Assembly: GCA_018716485.1 (NCBI GenBank)
Contig: DVJY01000052.1
Location: 1-42,478 of the forward strand
DNA length: 42,478 nucleotides
Source of the DNA: Candidatus Scybalocola faecipullorum
GTDB taxonomy: Bacteria; Bacillota; Clostridia; Lachnospirales; Lachnospiraceae
Reading direction: 5' to 3'
In this document: positions 33,626 through 42,349 of the stretch, piece after piece
Layout: each line of letters opens with the position of its first letter
How positions within the stretch are numbered: the stretch's first letter is position 1
The notes under the pieces: model-generated
Seen by the model: the letters and a program-made list of their open reading frames with translations, nothing else
Told to the model about the DNA's origin: nothing
The model's database searches: none
Made by a program: the position numbers and the translations under genes

Positions 33626-34516
33626 TTAATTTTCACTCCCTTCAACTTGTGCATCCTCTCCAAAATGGTAAAGGAACAAATCTTCAAGACTTGGCAAAAC
33701 AGTCTTTGCGTCAGCGCTTGGCGCAGTATCACTTACGATCCGCAAGCGCACAGAATTATTGTTTTCGTGATGAAGATTGACAACCGCAAAGCGGCGGCTG
33801 TATTCCTCTGCGGTGCGTTCATCTGCAAAAAGCTCCCAAACCTTGCCCTCGATACCGTCTGTAACCGTTGCCATAGGCTCCTGCAAGATAAAACGGCCGT
33901 CTTTCATCATCAAAATCGTATCTGCAATATAAGAAACATCGGAGACAATGTGGGTGGATAAAATAACAATCTTTTCTTTCGCAAAGTCTGAAATAAGATT
34001 GCGAAAGCGTACCCGTTCTTTTGGATCAAGCCCTGCGGTCGGCTCATCAAGAATCAAAATGGAAGGCGAATTAAGTTCTGCCTGTGCAATTCCCAAACGC
34101 TGCTTCATACCGCCGGAAAAGGACTTGATTTTTTTATCTGCAACATCAGATAGATTTACCATATGAAGCAAAGCGTCTGTACGCTTTTTCGCCTTGTTTT
34201 TACTGAGTCCTTTTACAGCCGCCATATAAAGCATAAATTCACGGGCAGTAAAATCAGGATAAAATCCAAAATCCTGCGGCATATATCCCAAATGTTCATA
34301 ATACTGTTCACCCAATGCTTCAATCTTTTTCCCGTTCAGCCTGATCATACCGGAGGTTGGCTTTAAAACGCCGCAAATCATTCTCATCAGCGTTGTTTTG
34401 CCTGCGCCGTTTGCGCCAAGCAAACCATATACCCCCGGCGTTAAACACACATTCACATCATCAACAGCATATTTTGTACCGTATCGTTTACTTAAATTTT
34501 GTAATCGCAGTTCCAC
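33626..34516 (-). CDS. ABC transporter ATPase of the two-component/ABC cluster
   Basis: 296 residues from GTG 34516, with AAAGGAGAGG upstream; codons before it lack homology. Walker A is GLLGANGAGKTTLM, signature FSGGMKQR, Walker B ILILDEPTAGLD, and H-loop STHIVSD. The C-terminal 80 residues form a variable domain. It is the energy partner of the permease that follows. A terminator-like hairpin lies between it and the kinase gene upstream. Confidence 0.9.
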   Translation of the reverse strand: MELRLQNLSKRYGTKYAVDDVNVCLTPGVYGLLGANGAGKTTLMRMICGVLKPTSGMIRLNGKKIEALGEQYYEHLGYMPQDFGFYPDFTAREFMLYMAAVKGLSKNKAKKRTDALLHMVNLSDVADKKIKSFSGGMKQRLGIAQAELNSPSILILDEPTAGLDPKERVRFRNLISDFAKEKIVILSTHIVSDVSYIADTILMMKDGRFILQEPMATVTDGIEGKVWELFADERTAEEYSRRFAVVNLHHENNNSVRLRIVSDTAPSADAKTVLPSLEDLFLYHFGEDAQVEGSEN

Positions 34517-34560
34517 ACTACCTCTCCTTTCAATAAACTCGTTCCATCTCCATAGGCATA

Positions 34561-34597
34561 AAAAAATAGGCAGCCTATGCTTATAGCATAAACTGCC
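34561..34597 (-). terminator. Attenuator-like hairpin between kinase and ABC genes
   Basis: GGCAG (34569-34573) pairs with CTGCC (34593-34597), and TATGC (34576-34580) with GCATA (34586-34590), a two-part stem. On the minus strand TATTTTTTTATG follows. I see no promoter between this and the ATPase gene, so it probably lowers ABC expression relative to the regulators. Confidence 0.6.
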
Positions 34598-34634
34598 TGC
34601 CTTATGTCTGTCTTTTTCGTATCTTAAGCTGACC

Positions 34635-36047
34635 TTAATTTTGAGCCGGAAGTGAAATGATAAATTCCGTGCCTGCATTCACCCTGCTTTTAACGATAAT
34701 ATTTCCGCCGTGCAGCGTTACGATCTGTTTTGCGATCGCCAGTCCAAGACCGCTGCCCTCCGGTTTTTCTTTTGTATTTGTGCCTCTGTAATAACGTTCA
34801 AACAGCTCTGCCTGATCTGTTTCACTGATACCTGCGCCATTATCCTGAACAGATATTAAGATACGATTTTCAGCCGTTACAGTAACCGTTATCTTTACCT
34901 TTGTATTTTCCGGATTGTGTGTCAGTGCGTTAATCATCAAATTTTGAACGGCACGGCGGAACAAATCAGGATCAATACGGGCAATCAGCTCCGGCGTGTT
35001 GCTTTCAAAAGTAATATCACGGTCTGAAAATGCCGGATCGTTTACAATATCAATGACCCATTCCCTGACACAGCGTATAATACGCACATCCTTTGGATTA
35101 TACGGTATGGCGCCGGATTCAAGCTGATAGGTCAATTTCAGATCATTGATCAGCTTTTCAGTATGATTTACATTCTTCAGTATGATCTTACCGTATTCCT
35201 GAATTTCCTGTGTTTCCTTCACGGAGTTGTCTGCAAGAAGCTCCGCATACCCTTTTATTGGAGAAAGCGGTGTTTTCAAATCATGTGTAATGTTCGTAAT
35301 CCATTCCTTTCTTGTGCGCTCCGTTTCCTCCTGCACTTTATCTGCCTGCTTAAGCTCTCTATTCATTTTATTGAGCGAAGCATAAATCTCACTAAACACA
35401 CCTTTTTCTTTTATCGGAATATAATCCCGTACAGACAGTCCGCGGATACCATCTGTAACCTTTGACAGTTTGCGTGAAAGCCAAACGCTGTATGCAAAAA
35501 TAGAAGCTGCCAGAATACCAAATCCAGCTGCAATAAGGAATCTTGCTGCCGGAGAAAGGAGAGAAATCCGTGAACCGTTATAATACAGCATACTCTTTCC
35601 AATATCATACGGAAATCCCACAATATAGCTGCATTCTTCATCTGTGTCATCAAGGCTGTTTACGAATAGCGTATACCCATTCTCATACTCACTGGTACTG
35701 AGTGCCAGCAAATCGGCGGCGGTATATTTTGCAGGATAGCTTTCAGGCTTATTATGAGAAAAAATTTCTTCGCCATTTTCGTCAATAAACTGAATCCATA
35801 AGCCATATTCGTCCAACCGTTTAAGTCCGATTTCTTCCACTTGCAATTCTCCGTTTTCATAGGTTGTCCATACCGAAAAACTGTTTGTGAAATCCTGCGG
35901 AAATCGGGTAGTGCTAAGTCCCTCCGGCTCAGGAATAGAAAACATATAATAAAACAAGCCGATTGCCATTACGCAAAGCAGCAAAATCAATGTGATTGTA
36001 AAAATCACTGTTCTGATAAGCAGATGATGTTTTCTCTTACTTTTCAT
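34635..36047 (-). CDS. Sensor histidine kinase
   Basis: 470 residues. Transmembrane helix 1 is at about 12-35, an extracellular sensor region spans about 36-170, helix 2 about 172-192, followed by a HAMP-like segment. The phosphoacceptor His lies in ITHDLKTPLSPIKGYAELL (near 255), and the ATPase domain has NLMINALTHNPE, DNGAGIS and GSGLGLAIAKQI. It overlaps the response regulator gene by 11 bp. Its medium-size sensor domain differs from the short loop of BceS-type kinases, so direct ligand sensing is likely; the ligand is unknown. Confidence 0.92.
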   Translation of the reverse strand: MKSKRKHHLLIRTVIFTITLILLLCVMAIGLFYYMFSIPEPEGLSTTRFPQDFTNSFSVWTTYENGELQVEEIGLKRLDEYGLWIQFIDENGEEIFSHNKPESYPAKYTAADLLALSTSEYENGYTLFVNSLDDTDEECSYIVGFPYDIGKSMLYYNGSRISLLSPAARFLIAAGFGILAASIFAYSVWLSRKLSKVTDGIRGLSVRDYIPIKEKGVFSEIYASLNKMNRELKQADKVQEETERTRKEWITNITHDLKTPLSPIKGYAELLADNSVKETQEIQEYGKIILKNVNHTEKLINDLKLTYQLESGAIPYNPKDVRIIRCVREWVIDIVNDPAFSDRDITFESNTPELIARIDPDLFRRAVQNLMINALTHNPENTKVKITVTVTAENRILISVQDNGAGISETDQAELFERYYRGTNTKEKPEGSGLGLAIAKQIVTLHGGNIIVKSRVNAGTEFIISLPAQN

Positions 36048-36741
36048 CCGGATTCACCAGCTTATAGCCCAAGCCTTTCATCGTAATAATATATTTTGGA
36101 TCATTGGGATTATCCTCTATCTTTTCCCGCAAATGACGAATATGCACCATAACCGTATTGTCACAGCCGAAGCTGTCCTCGCCCCAAACCGTTTCATAAA
36201 GGCGCTCTCTGCTGATAACCCGTCCTTTATTTTCGGCTAAGTATTTAAGAATTTCAAACTCCCGTGCAGTAAGTTCGACTTTCTTATCACCCTTTATGAC
36301 CTGACAGCCAGCCGGCCAAATCTTCAGTGCACCGATATGAACAGACTGCTCTTCTTCCGGCTTTTGCTTATATTCTATGCGGCGAAGCTGTGCTTTTACC
36401 CGGTATGCAACTTCTTTCGGACTGAAAGGCTTTGTAACATAATCGTCGCCTCCCACTGCCAGCCCGAGTATTTTATCCAGTTCATCATTTTTAGAGGACA
36501 AAAACAAAATAGGGCAATGTGAGAACTGACGAATTTGTTTACAGACCTCATACCCGTCAATATCAGGCAGCATAACATCTAATATAATTACATCGGGCTT
36601 ATCTTCCCTGCAGGCGCTTACCGCTTCAAGGCCGCTGTCTGCTTTGATAATATGATTGAAGCCTTCTATATTCAGAGTTTTTTCCAGTAAATCTAAAATA
36701 TCAGGCTCATCATCTACTACCATTATTTTATATTTATTCAT
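36037..36741 (-). CDS. OmpR-family response regulator
   Basis: 234 residues from ATG 36741 with GAGGGGGAACGCTG upstream. The receiver has the acidic pair in MVVDDEPDILDL, the phosphoacceptor Asp in DVIILDVMLPDIDG, the Lys in DDYVTKPFSPKE, and a C-terminal winged helix with ELTAREFEILKYLAENKG and VMVHIRHLREKIE. It should control genes in response to the adjacent kinase. Its start codon overlaps the helicase stop (TGATG), so it is probably co-translated with the Shango genes. Confidence 0.93.
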   Translation of the reverse strand: MNKYKIMVVDDEPDILDLLEKTLNIEGFNHIIKADSGLEAVSACREDKPDVIILDVMLPDIDGYEVCKQIRQFSHCPILFLSSKNDELDKILGLAVGGDDYVTKPFSPKEVAYRVKAQLRRIEYKQKPEEEQSVHIGALKIWPAGCQVIKGDKKVELTAREFEILKYLAENKGRVISRERLYETVWGEDSFGCDNTVMVHIRHLREKIEDNPNDPKYIITMKGLGYKLVNPDEK

Positions 36742-38978
36742 CAGCGTTCCCCCTCTGACCATTCAAGCACCCGCTGTTTCATGCCTTCTATATCCAGCAC
36801 GCCCAATGCGAACCCCTTTCGGACCAATTCATCGGGCACATACTCATCATATTTTTCAAAAACCGGAACTTCTTTTGGGTAGACAAGCTCCATCGGATCA
36901 AAATCTACGGCCGCTTCCTCTGCTGTGATCCGGTAAAATGCTTCTTCGCCGACTTTCATTGTAAACTGCATATAATAAGGTCTTGACGGATTTAATCCTT
37001 TAAGTCCCAGCCGCTTTTTACATCGGATTTTCAGAAAACGCTCCAGCGCAAGAAAGGCATAACTGCCAAGCCACGGAAACAGCGCCCACATATTTCCTCC
37101 CAGATGTACCAGCGGATGATCTGCCATGCCGGATTTTTTGAAACTGTCCCTGGCATCCTGAAGCCTGCACACTGCATGGCGCATCAGATACGGATAATTC
37201 TTCTGTTCTTTTAATACATGATACATCCGCTCTAAAATATGCGTGTGGATATCGCCTGCAACGTCACCGAAATAGGCCGGGATATTGCCTTTAACAAGGG
37301 TGACAAAGACCTGCCGTTTTTTATGATCGACTTTCTCCACAATCCATACCCGTCCGGCAATGGCAATCTTATCTCCCACAGGCGGCGGCTTAACAATGGT
37401 TCCCAGTTCCTCCGGGCCTGACCGCACCGAATATTCGATATTTTCCTGAAATACCGCATAAAACTTATAGTTATTGACAATCCGTTCACCGGAAAGTCCG
37501 ATGATCAGGCCGCCGTTTTCTGTCCGGCTGATGTGATCGATCTCAAGCAAATGTCTCAGCAGAATCCTGTAATCCTCCTGTGATATTCTTTGAAAACAGG
37601 ACAGCGTCAGTACCCGCGAAGCCAGCTCGCCGGGTGTCATCTCCCCGCAGGAGGCCAGTGTGCTCATTGTCTGATGGTACAGCAGGCTGTACGGCAGCCG
37701 TCCTGTTCTGGGCGGCTCCACAAAGCGTTCTTCAATATAAAGCTGCACCAGTGCAATGCCCTGAATCAAATACCATGGTATCATTGCCGGAAGCATGGCT
37801 CTCGGTTCCGGATGATTTTCCCTCATGACAAACCACATTTCAGACGGATTGCCCCGCCTTCCTGTTCTGCCCATACGCTGCAAAAAACCGGACACCGTAA
37901 ACGGCGCGTCGATTTGGAAGGCTCTCTCCAATCTGCCGATATCAATGCCAAGTTCCAGTGTTGCCGTAGCGCATACGGACATCACAGAGTCGTCGTCCTT
38001 CATCTCTTCCTCTGCGCTCTCCCGATAAGAAGCGGAAAGATTCCCATGATGGATAAGAAACCGATCCGGTTCATGATTGGCTTCGCAATACTGCCTCAGA
38101 CTCTGGCACACCGATTCACATTCCTCCCGGGAATTTGTGAAAACAAGACATTTCTTTCCCCGTGTATGCTCAAAAATATACGCCATGCCCGGATCCGCCG
38201 CTTTTGGCGCGCTGTCCGTGGGAGATTCCAAAACCGGCGTTTCCGGTATATCCGTCTTTCCTTCATCCGCCTGAGGCGCCGTATTGTAAAAATGTTCCAT
38301 AGACAGACGCCATATTTCCTTTTCGCCCTCAAACCGGGGAATCACCGTCCTTCGGCCGCTGCCCGCCCCAAGGAAACGTCCTGCCGCCTGCGGACTGCCG
38401 ATGGTCGCAGAAAGCCCGATCCGTCTCGGCTGACATCCCGCCAGCCGGCAGAGCCGCTCAATCAGGCAAAAAGTCTGCATACCCCGATCGCCGCGCAGCA
38501 GCGAGTGTACTTCATCAATCACAATAAACCGCAGATCACCAAACAGCGACGGAATTTCCATATGCTTGTTGATCATCAATGATTCCAGCGATTCCGGTGT
38601 GATCTGCAGTATGCCGGAAGGTTTGCGCATCAGCTTCCGCTTTTGTGTCTGCGGGGCATCTCCATGCCAGCGGGTCACGGCGATGCCGGCTTCCCCGCAC
38701 AATTCGGTCAGCCTTGCGAACTGATCATTGATCAGCGCTTTCAGCGGAGCGATATATAACACACCCACACTGGCCGGCGGATTTTCGTCCAGCAGCGTTA
38801 AAATCGGAAAAAATGCCGCCTCTGTCTTGCCGGAGGCTGTTGAGGCTGTAATGAGCACATGATCTTCGGTGCCGAAAATCGCCTCGCCGGCAGCATTTTG
38901 TACGCCCCGAAGCATCTGCCACCCGGAGCGGTAAATATAGTCCTGAATAAATGGGGCATATCTGTTAAAAACATTCAT
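36741..38978 (-). CDS. sngC: Lhr-like DEAD/DEAH helicase, Shango SngC
   Basis: 745 residues. Helicase motifs: Walker A ASTASGKT at 45-52, APLKAL near 77, TPESL near 127, DEVH at 155-158, SATIGSP, then the second RecA domain with VFTNSREECES, HHGNLS, ATATLELGIDIG and QRMGRTGRRG. The C-terminal third resembles the Lhr/BrxHI accessory region. In the Shango anti-phage system as I know it, a TerB protein, an ATPase and a helicase act together. The gene overlaps sngB by 4 bp (ATGA). A stand-alone Lhr or BREX helicase is the alternative, but the neighbours argue against it. Confidence 0.85.
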   Translation of the reverse strand: MNVFNRYAPFIQDYIYRSGWQMLRGVQNAAGEAIFGTEDHVLITASTASGKTEAAFFPILTLLDENPPASVGVLYIAPLKALINDQFARLTELCGEAGIAVTRWHGDAPQTQKRKLMRKPSGILQITPESLESLMINKHMEIPSLFGDLRFIVIDEVHSLLRGDRGMQTFCLIERLCRLAGCQPRRIGLSATIGSPQAAGRFLGAGSGRRTVIPRFEGEKEIWRLSMEHFYNTAPQADEGKTDIPETPVLESPTDSAPKAADPGMAYIFEHTRGKKCLVFTNSREECESVCQSLRQYCEANHEPDRFLIHHGNLSASYRESAEEEMKDDDSVMSVCATATLELGIDIGRLERAFQIDAPFTVSGFLQRMGRTGRRGNPSEMWFVMRENHPEPRAMLPAMIPWYLIQGIALVQLYIEERFVEPPRTGRLPYSLLYHQTMSTLASCGEMTPGELASRVLTLSCFQRISQEDYRILLRHLLEIDHISRTENGGLIIGLSGERIVNNYKFYAVFQENIEYSVRSGPEELGTIVKPPPVGDKIAIAGRVWIVEKVDHKKRQVFVTLVKGNIPAYFGDVAGDIHTHILERMYHVLKEQKNYPYLMRHAVCRLQDARDSFKKSGMADHPLVHLGGNMWALFPWLGSYAFLALERFLKIRCKKRLGLKGLNPSRPYYMQFTMKVGEEAFYRITAEEAAVDFDPMELVYPKEVPVFEKYDEYVPDELVRKGFALGVLDIEGMKQRVLEWSEGER

Positions 38979-40303
38979 ATGGTAAACTCCACATAGTTTT
39001 TATCTGTCCGATCAGAAACCGCCTCTGATTTCGTATAAGTAAACTCGTCCGACTTTAAAAGCGATGCCATATCCATCGCCGGATTCTGATACAGTAAATC
39101 CAAAAGTTCTATAAAATCCCGGATCACCTCGCGGGGCGTAATGTTTTGATCCGCACCGATCCGGCCATACTCCAGCTTAATAAAATCCGCCAGATCGTTT
39201 GTACCCAGCTTCTTTTGATAACCGTAAAGATCCCCATGCATATCGGAAAGTTTTTCGCAAAGCACAAGCATTTCTTCAGGTGTCAGCGGCTCCAGATGAA
39301 TAACCGGCGCCAGCAGATCTCTTGCGCCCGGCGCCGAAAATTTTCCCTCTGCCAGCCGGGAACGGAGCGCTTCATAACTGTATACGCCCCGCCGTTTATC
39401 TTCAATCGCCTGAGGCGTTGCGCCCATAATAATTCCCAAATACCTTGCCTTGCCCTGAAGGGTATCATTGTACATGGTCAGCAGTTTCTCGTAATTGTAC
39501 TGACGGGTGATCGCATTTGGAATTTTATAAAGATTGACCAATTCATCAATCATAATAATCATCCCCGCATATCCCGCCATACGGAAAAATACGGCAAATA
39601 TTTTCAGATAATCGTACCAGTCGTCATCGGTGATGATGATATTGATGCCAAGTGCTTCTTTTGCTTCCCGCTTCAGGGCATATTCCCCGCGGAACCAGCG
39701 GACAACTTTCATTTTCAGCTCATCATCGCCATCCACATAGGCGTGATAATACAAAGAAAGGAGCCGCGCAAATTCAAAGCCGTGCACAAGTTCACTGACC
39801 GCAGATGTCACTGCATAAATTTTCTGATCGACCAATTTTGTCAGTTGGGGATTGCCCGGCTCCAATCCTGTTTCCCCAACGGCCTCTGTCTGCACGCCGC
39901 TGATCCATCTGTCCAGCACAAGTGTCAGAGCGCCGCCCTCCGGCTTGGTTTTGGTGGAAAGGTTACCGATCAGCTCGCGGTACGTCGCAAGTCCCTGACC
40001 TCTTGTGCCCTGAAGCCGCCGTTCCGGAGAAAGATCGGCGTCGGCTACAATAAAGCCTTTGTCCATCACATAATTTCGGATGGTCTGGATCAAAAAACTT
40101 TTTCCGGAGCCGTATCTGCCGACGATGAACCGGAAAGATGCGCCGCCGGACTCAATGATATCCACATCATGCAGCAGAGCTTCAATTTCATTTTTTCTCC
40201 CGACAGCAATATAAGGCAGGCCGATCCTCGGAACGACGCCGCCTTTTAAAGAATTCAGTATGGTTTGTGAAATCCGTTTTGGTACTTTTTTATGGTCTGT
40301 CAT
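38975..40303 (-). CDS. sngB: BrxD-like P-loop ATPase, Shango SngB
   Basis: 442 residues of the BREX ATP-binding/DUF2791 family. The start region KRISQTILNSLKGGVVPRIG is typical, Walker A is GRYGSGKS at 62-69, and Walker B is AGMIIMIDELVNLY; YLGIIMGATPQAIEDKRRG and EVIRDFIELL near the end fit the family. Such ATPases partner helicases in BREX type 2 and in Shango. Its ATG follows the sngA TAG with no gap, and GGAGGAAAAGCG lies inside the sngA end. No PglX or PglZ gene is present, so BREX is unlikely. Confidence 0.85.
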   Translation of the reverse strand: MTDHKKVPKRISQTILNSLKGGVVPRIGLPYIAVGRKNEIEALLHDVDIIESGGASFRFIVGRYGSGKSFLIQTIRNYVMDKGFIVADADLSPERRLQGTRGQGLATYRELIGNLSTKTKPEGGALTLVLDRWISGVQTEAVGETGLEPGNPQLTKLVDQKIYAVTSAVSELVHGFEFARLLSLYYHAYVDGDDELKMKVVRWFRGEYALKREAKEALGINIIITDDDWYDYLKIFAVFFRMAGYAGMIIMIDELVNLYKIPNAITRQYNYEKLLTMYNDTLQGKARYLGIIMGATPQAIEDKRRGVYSYEALRSRLAEGKFSAPGARDLLAPVIHLEPLTPEEMLVLCEKLSDMHGDLYGYQKKLGTNDLADFIKLEYGRIGADQNITPREVIRDFIELLDLLYQNPAMDMASLLKSDEFTYTKSEAVSDRTDKNYVEFTI

Positions 40304-42247
40304 CTACGCTTTTCCTCCAAACATTTTCAGGAAATCTTCTCTGTAATCCTCCACGACTGTGACCGCATCACCGTCACATTCGAGGATATTATCTCCAATC
40401 TCATCAAAAAAAGCCTCATTGATGGTATCTGCAACAATGGATGGCATCAAATGATCAGCCTTAATATATGTGTCTATCGGCCGCCCATGGATAAGCGCCA
40501 TAAGTATCTGCCTATGCGGCTCATCCAGTGATACCGGCACATTGCCTGCGTCCGCAAAATCAAAATTTTCCTCCGCCTGCCGCAGCGGCGCCTCCTGCGC
40601 CTCCGGCTTATCCGGCACATTGACCGGCTGTTTTTCCCGATCATTGACCACGGTTTCTCCCATTTCTTCCTCAGTCAGCAAGCTGTCCCTTGTAATGAGG
40701 GCATCCTGTCTGATCTGATCTAAATTGGAAAGATTGATGGTAATCTTCGGCCTTGCGGCCTCAATTTGCGCCTGACGGTCGGCCTGTATGACGGCTTCCA
40801 CATAAGGCGCCGCCCATGCTTCACCGGCATTTTTCCGAAGATAATGACCGGTTTTCATATACTGGCGAAGCTGCCGGTCTGCTTCATGCATCAGGGCGCC
40901 GAATTTTTTTGGGTCAAAGTTCGTATCGTTATACCGTTTTTCCCGCCACATGCCGCTGCGGCATCGATATGTTCTGCTCGCGTCCAATACATAATCTGTA
41001 TCTGCATGCCTGTGTTCTTCCCAGTAGACCGCATCGGACAAAGGACGCCATACAAAAGACTTCTGTACACCAAAACATGCCGTGAAAATATCTTTTCCAT
41101 AGATTGAATAAGTCCCCGCCGCATATTTCCAAACCGCTGCAAATAAATGTTTTCCCCGCGGTCCGCCTTTTTTAATCGCAGACGACTGTTCCAATTTCTT
41201 TCCTGCAAAAGTACAGAGCGCGCAAAAAATTTCCTCGTCTGAAGATTCTTCCGGATTTTTAAGCACTGCCAGCGCGTCATCCTTTGCGATGACTTCAGGA
41301 TCGGCATATTGGCGCGCCTCATCGGCCGGAATATTATGGATGACCGCATATTCCAGCATCCAGCGGCGCAGATTTTTTTGCATATTGGAATCTCCCAGCC
41401 CGGCATTTAAAAAGTTCGTTTCAAATGCCTTCATCTTCTCAAGGGCGTCCTCTGGCGAATCGGCGCCGATCCCATTGAGCAATTCATATAAATAAATATA
41501 GGCCATGGATATGGCAATCGGCAAAAACTCCCCTTTTCTCACATGGGTGCGCCAGCTGAAATATCCTCTGAGCTGCTTTATATTTAAATCATGATACACC
41601 GGAAAATAATGCCTGAATGCCCCGGCCCACCGCACGTCATCTTCATAATCTTCCATGAACTTGCCCTGCCGGTAAAAATTGCTGCACTTTTGCAGAAAAG
41701 AATTACTGCCATACCTGTACAGGCTCAGCATTTTGTAAATCCTGTCCGGGATTTTCAGATCCTCCGCGGCAGATATCCCGGATGCCGGCGCTGGTATCTG
41801 TGTGGTCTCAGGCACGGGTATCTGTGTATCAACAGCGGGCAGCGTCATATCCGGTTCAATCACCGTCTGCTTCACAGGCGCATGTTCCAAAACGATCGTA
41901 TACCCCTGTGATTCTTCGGCATAGACTGCCCGGTCGAACAGACGAAAGACAACATCCGGATTGGTATTGTTCTCAAACTTAACCCCGATCCACTTCTTTC
42001 CCTTCATGCGGAAAGGCTGGGACAAGTAAGGTTCTGACATTTCAGAAAGGCTTGGCTGTCCGCATTTTAAATCGCATCTTTGTATTTCTGTCCCCGTATC
42101 ATAATCCCACTGACGCATGAGCAGGGCGATCCATTTTCCCGTATTCGGATCAGCCAGAACCGAAAAACCGGGAAAATCCGCCCATTTATACTGCTCACGC
42201 ATATGAAATTTTTCCTCGGCATATGCCGTCAGTTCCGACAGTTCCAA
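40304..42247 (-). CDS. sngA: TerB-N/TerB-C domain protein, Shango SngA
   Basis: 647 residues from TTG 42247, with AACGGGGTGAGA upstream. Residues about 1-120 hold a WIALLMRQWDYDTGTEIQRC block. A Pro/Thr-rich linker spans about 125-165. The TerB-N domain follows, with YRYGSNSFLQKCSNFYRQGK, RHYFPVYHDLNIKQLRGYF, and the conserved WRTHVRKGEF and SMAYIYLYELLNGIG. The C-terminal part (about 400-647) fits TerB-C. It is first of the three Shango genes. The usual tellurite genes terC/D/E/Z are absent, so a tellurite role is unlikely. The molecular activity of SngA is not known to me. Confidence 0.82.
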   Translation of the reverse strand: MELSELTAYAEEKFHMREQYKWADFPGFSVLADPNTGKWIALLMRQWDYDTGTEIQRCDLKCGQPSLSEMSEPYLSQPFRMKGKKWIGVKFENNTNPDVVFRLFDRAVYAEESQGYTIVLEHAPVKQTVIEPDMTLPAVDTQIPVPETTQIPAPASGISAAEDLKIPDRIYKMLSLYRYGSNSFLQKCSNFYRQGKFMEDYEDDVRWAGAFRHYFPVYHDLNIKQLRGYFSWRTHVRKGEFLPIAISMAYIYLYELLNGIGADSPEDALEKMKAFETNFLNAGLGDSNMQKNLRRWMLEYAVIHNIPADEARQYADPEVIAKDDALAVLKNPEESSDEEIFCALCTFAGKKLEQSSAIKKGGPRGKHLFAAVWKYAAGTYSIYGKDIFTACFGVQKSFVWRPLSDAVYWEEHRHADTDYVLDASRTYRCRSGMWREKRYNDTNFDPKKFGALMHEADRQLRQYMKTGHYLRKNAGEAWAAPYVEAVIQADRQAQIEAARPKITINLSNLDQIRQDALITRDSLLTEEEMGETVVNDREKQPVNVPDKPEAQEAPLRQAEENFDFADAGNVPVSLDEPHRQILMALIHGRPIDTYIKADHLMPSIVADTINEAFFDEIGDNILECDGDAVTVVEDYREDFLKMFGGKA

Positions 42248-42298
42248 AATCTCACCCCGTTATAAAAGCATACACTGTTCTTACTCTGATATCATAAA

Positions 42299-42326
42299 AT
42301 TATACTATATCCAAGTGAAAAATCAA
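42299..42326 (-). promoter_or_regulatory. Promoter of the Shango operon
   Basis: Minus-strand TTGATT (42326-42321), 16-bp spacer and TATAAT (42304-42299), about 50 bp before the sngA start. It sits only about 24 bp from the inferred 3' end of the group II intron. Confidence 0.7.
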
Positions 42327-42349
42327 GGCGGGAGGGAACAGTCCTTTAA

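Noticed and set aside
37590-38582. A 330-codon plus-strand open frame opposite sngC
   Set aside because: Antisense to conserved helicase motifs, no ribosome site, composition unlike a protein.
39146-40249. A 367-codon plus-strand open frame opposite sngB
   Set aside because: It lies antisense to a gene with clear ATPase motifs, has no ribosome site, and its translation is rich in Cys, His and Arg with no family resemblance. It is a shadow of high-GC third positions.
36741-42247. BREX type 2 system
   Set aside because: The ATPase and helicase resemble BrxD and BrxHI, but no PglX methylase, PglZ or PglW is present, and the TerB-N gene fits Shango.
40304-42247. Tellurite resistance from the TerB domain
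   Set aside because: No terC, terD, terE or terZ genes are nearby; TerB-N/TerB-C proteins also occur in defence loci.
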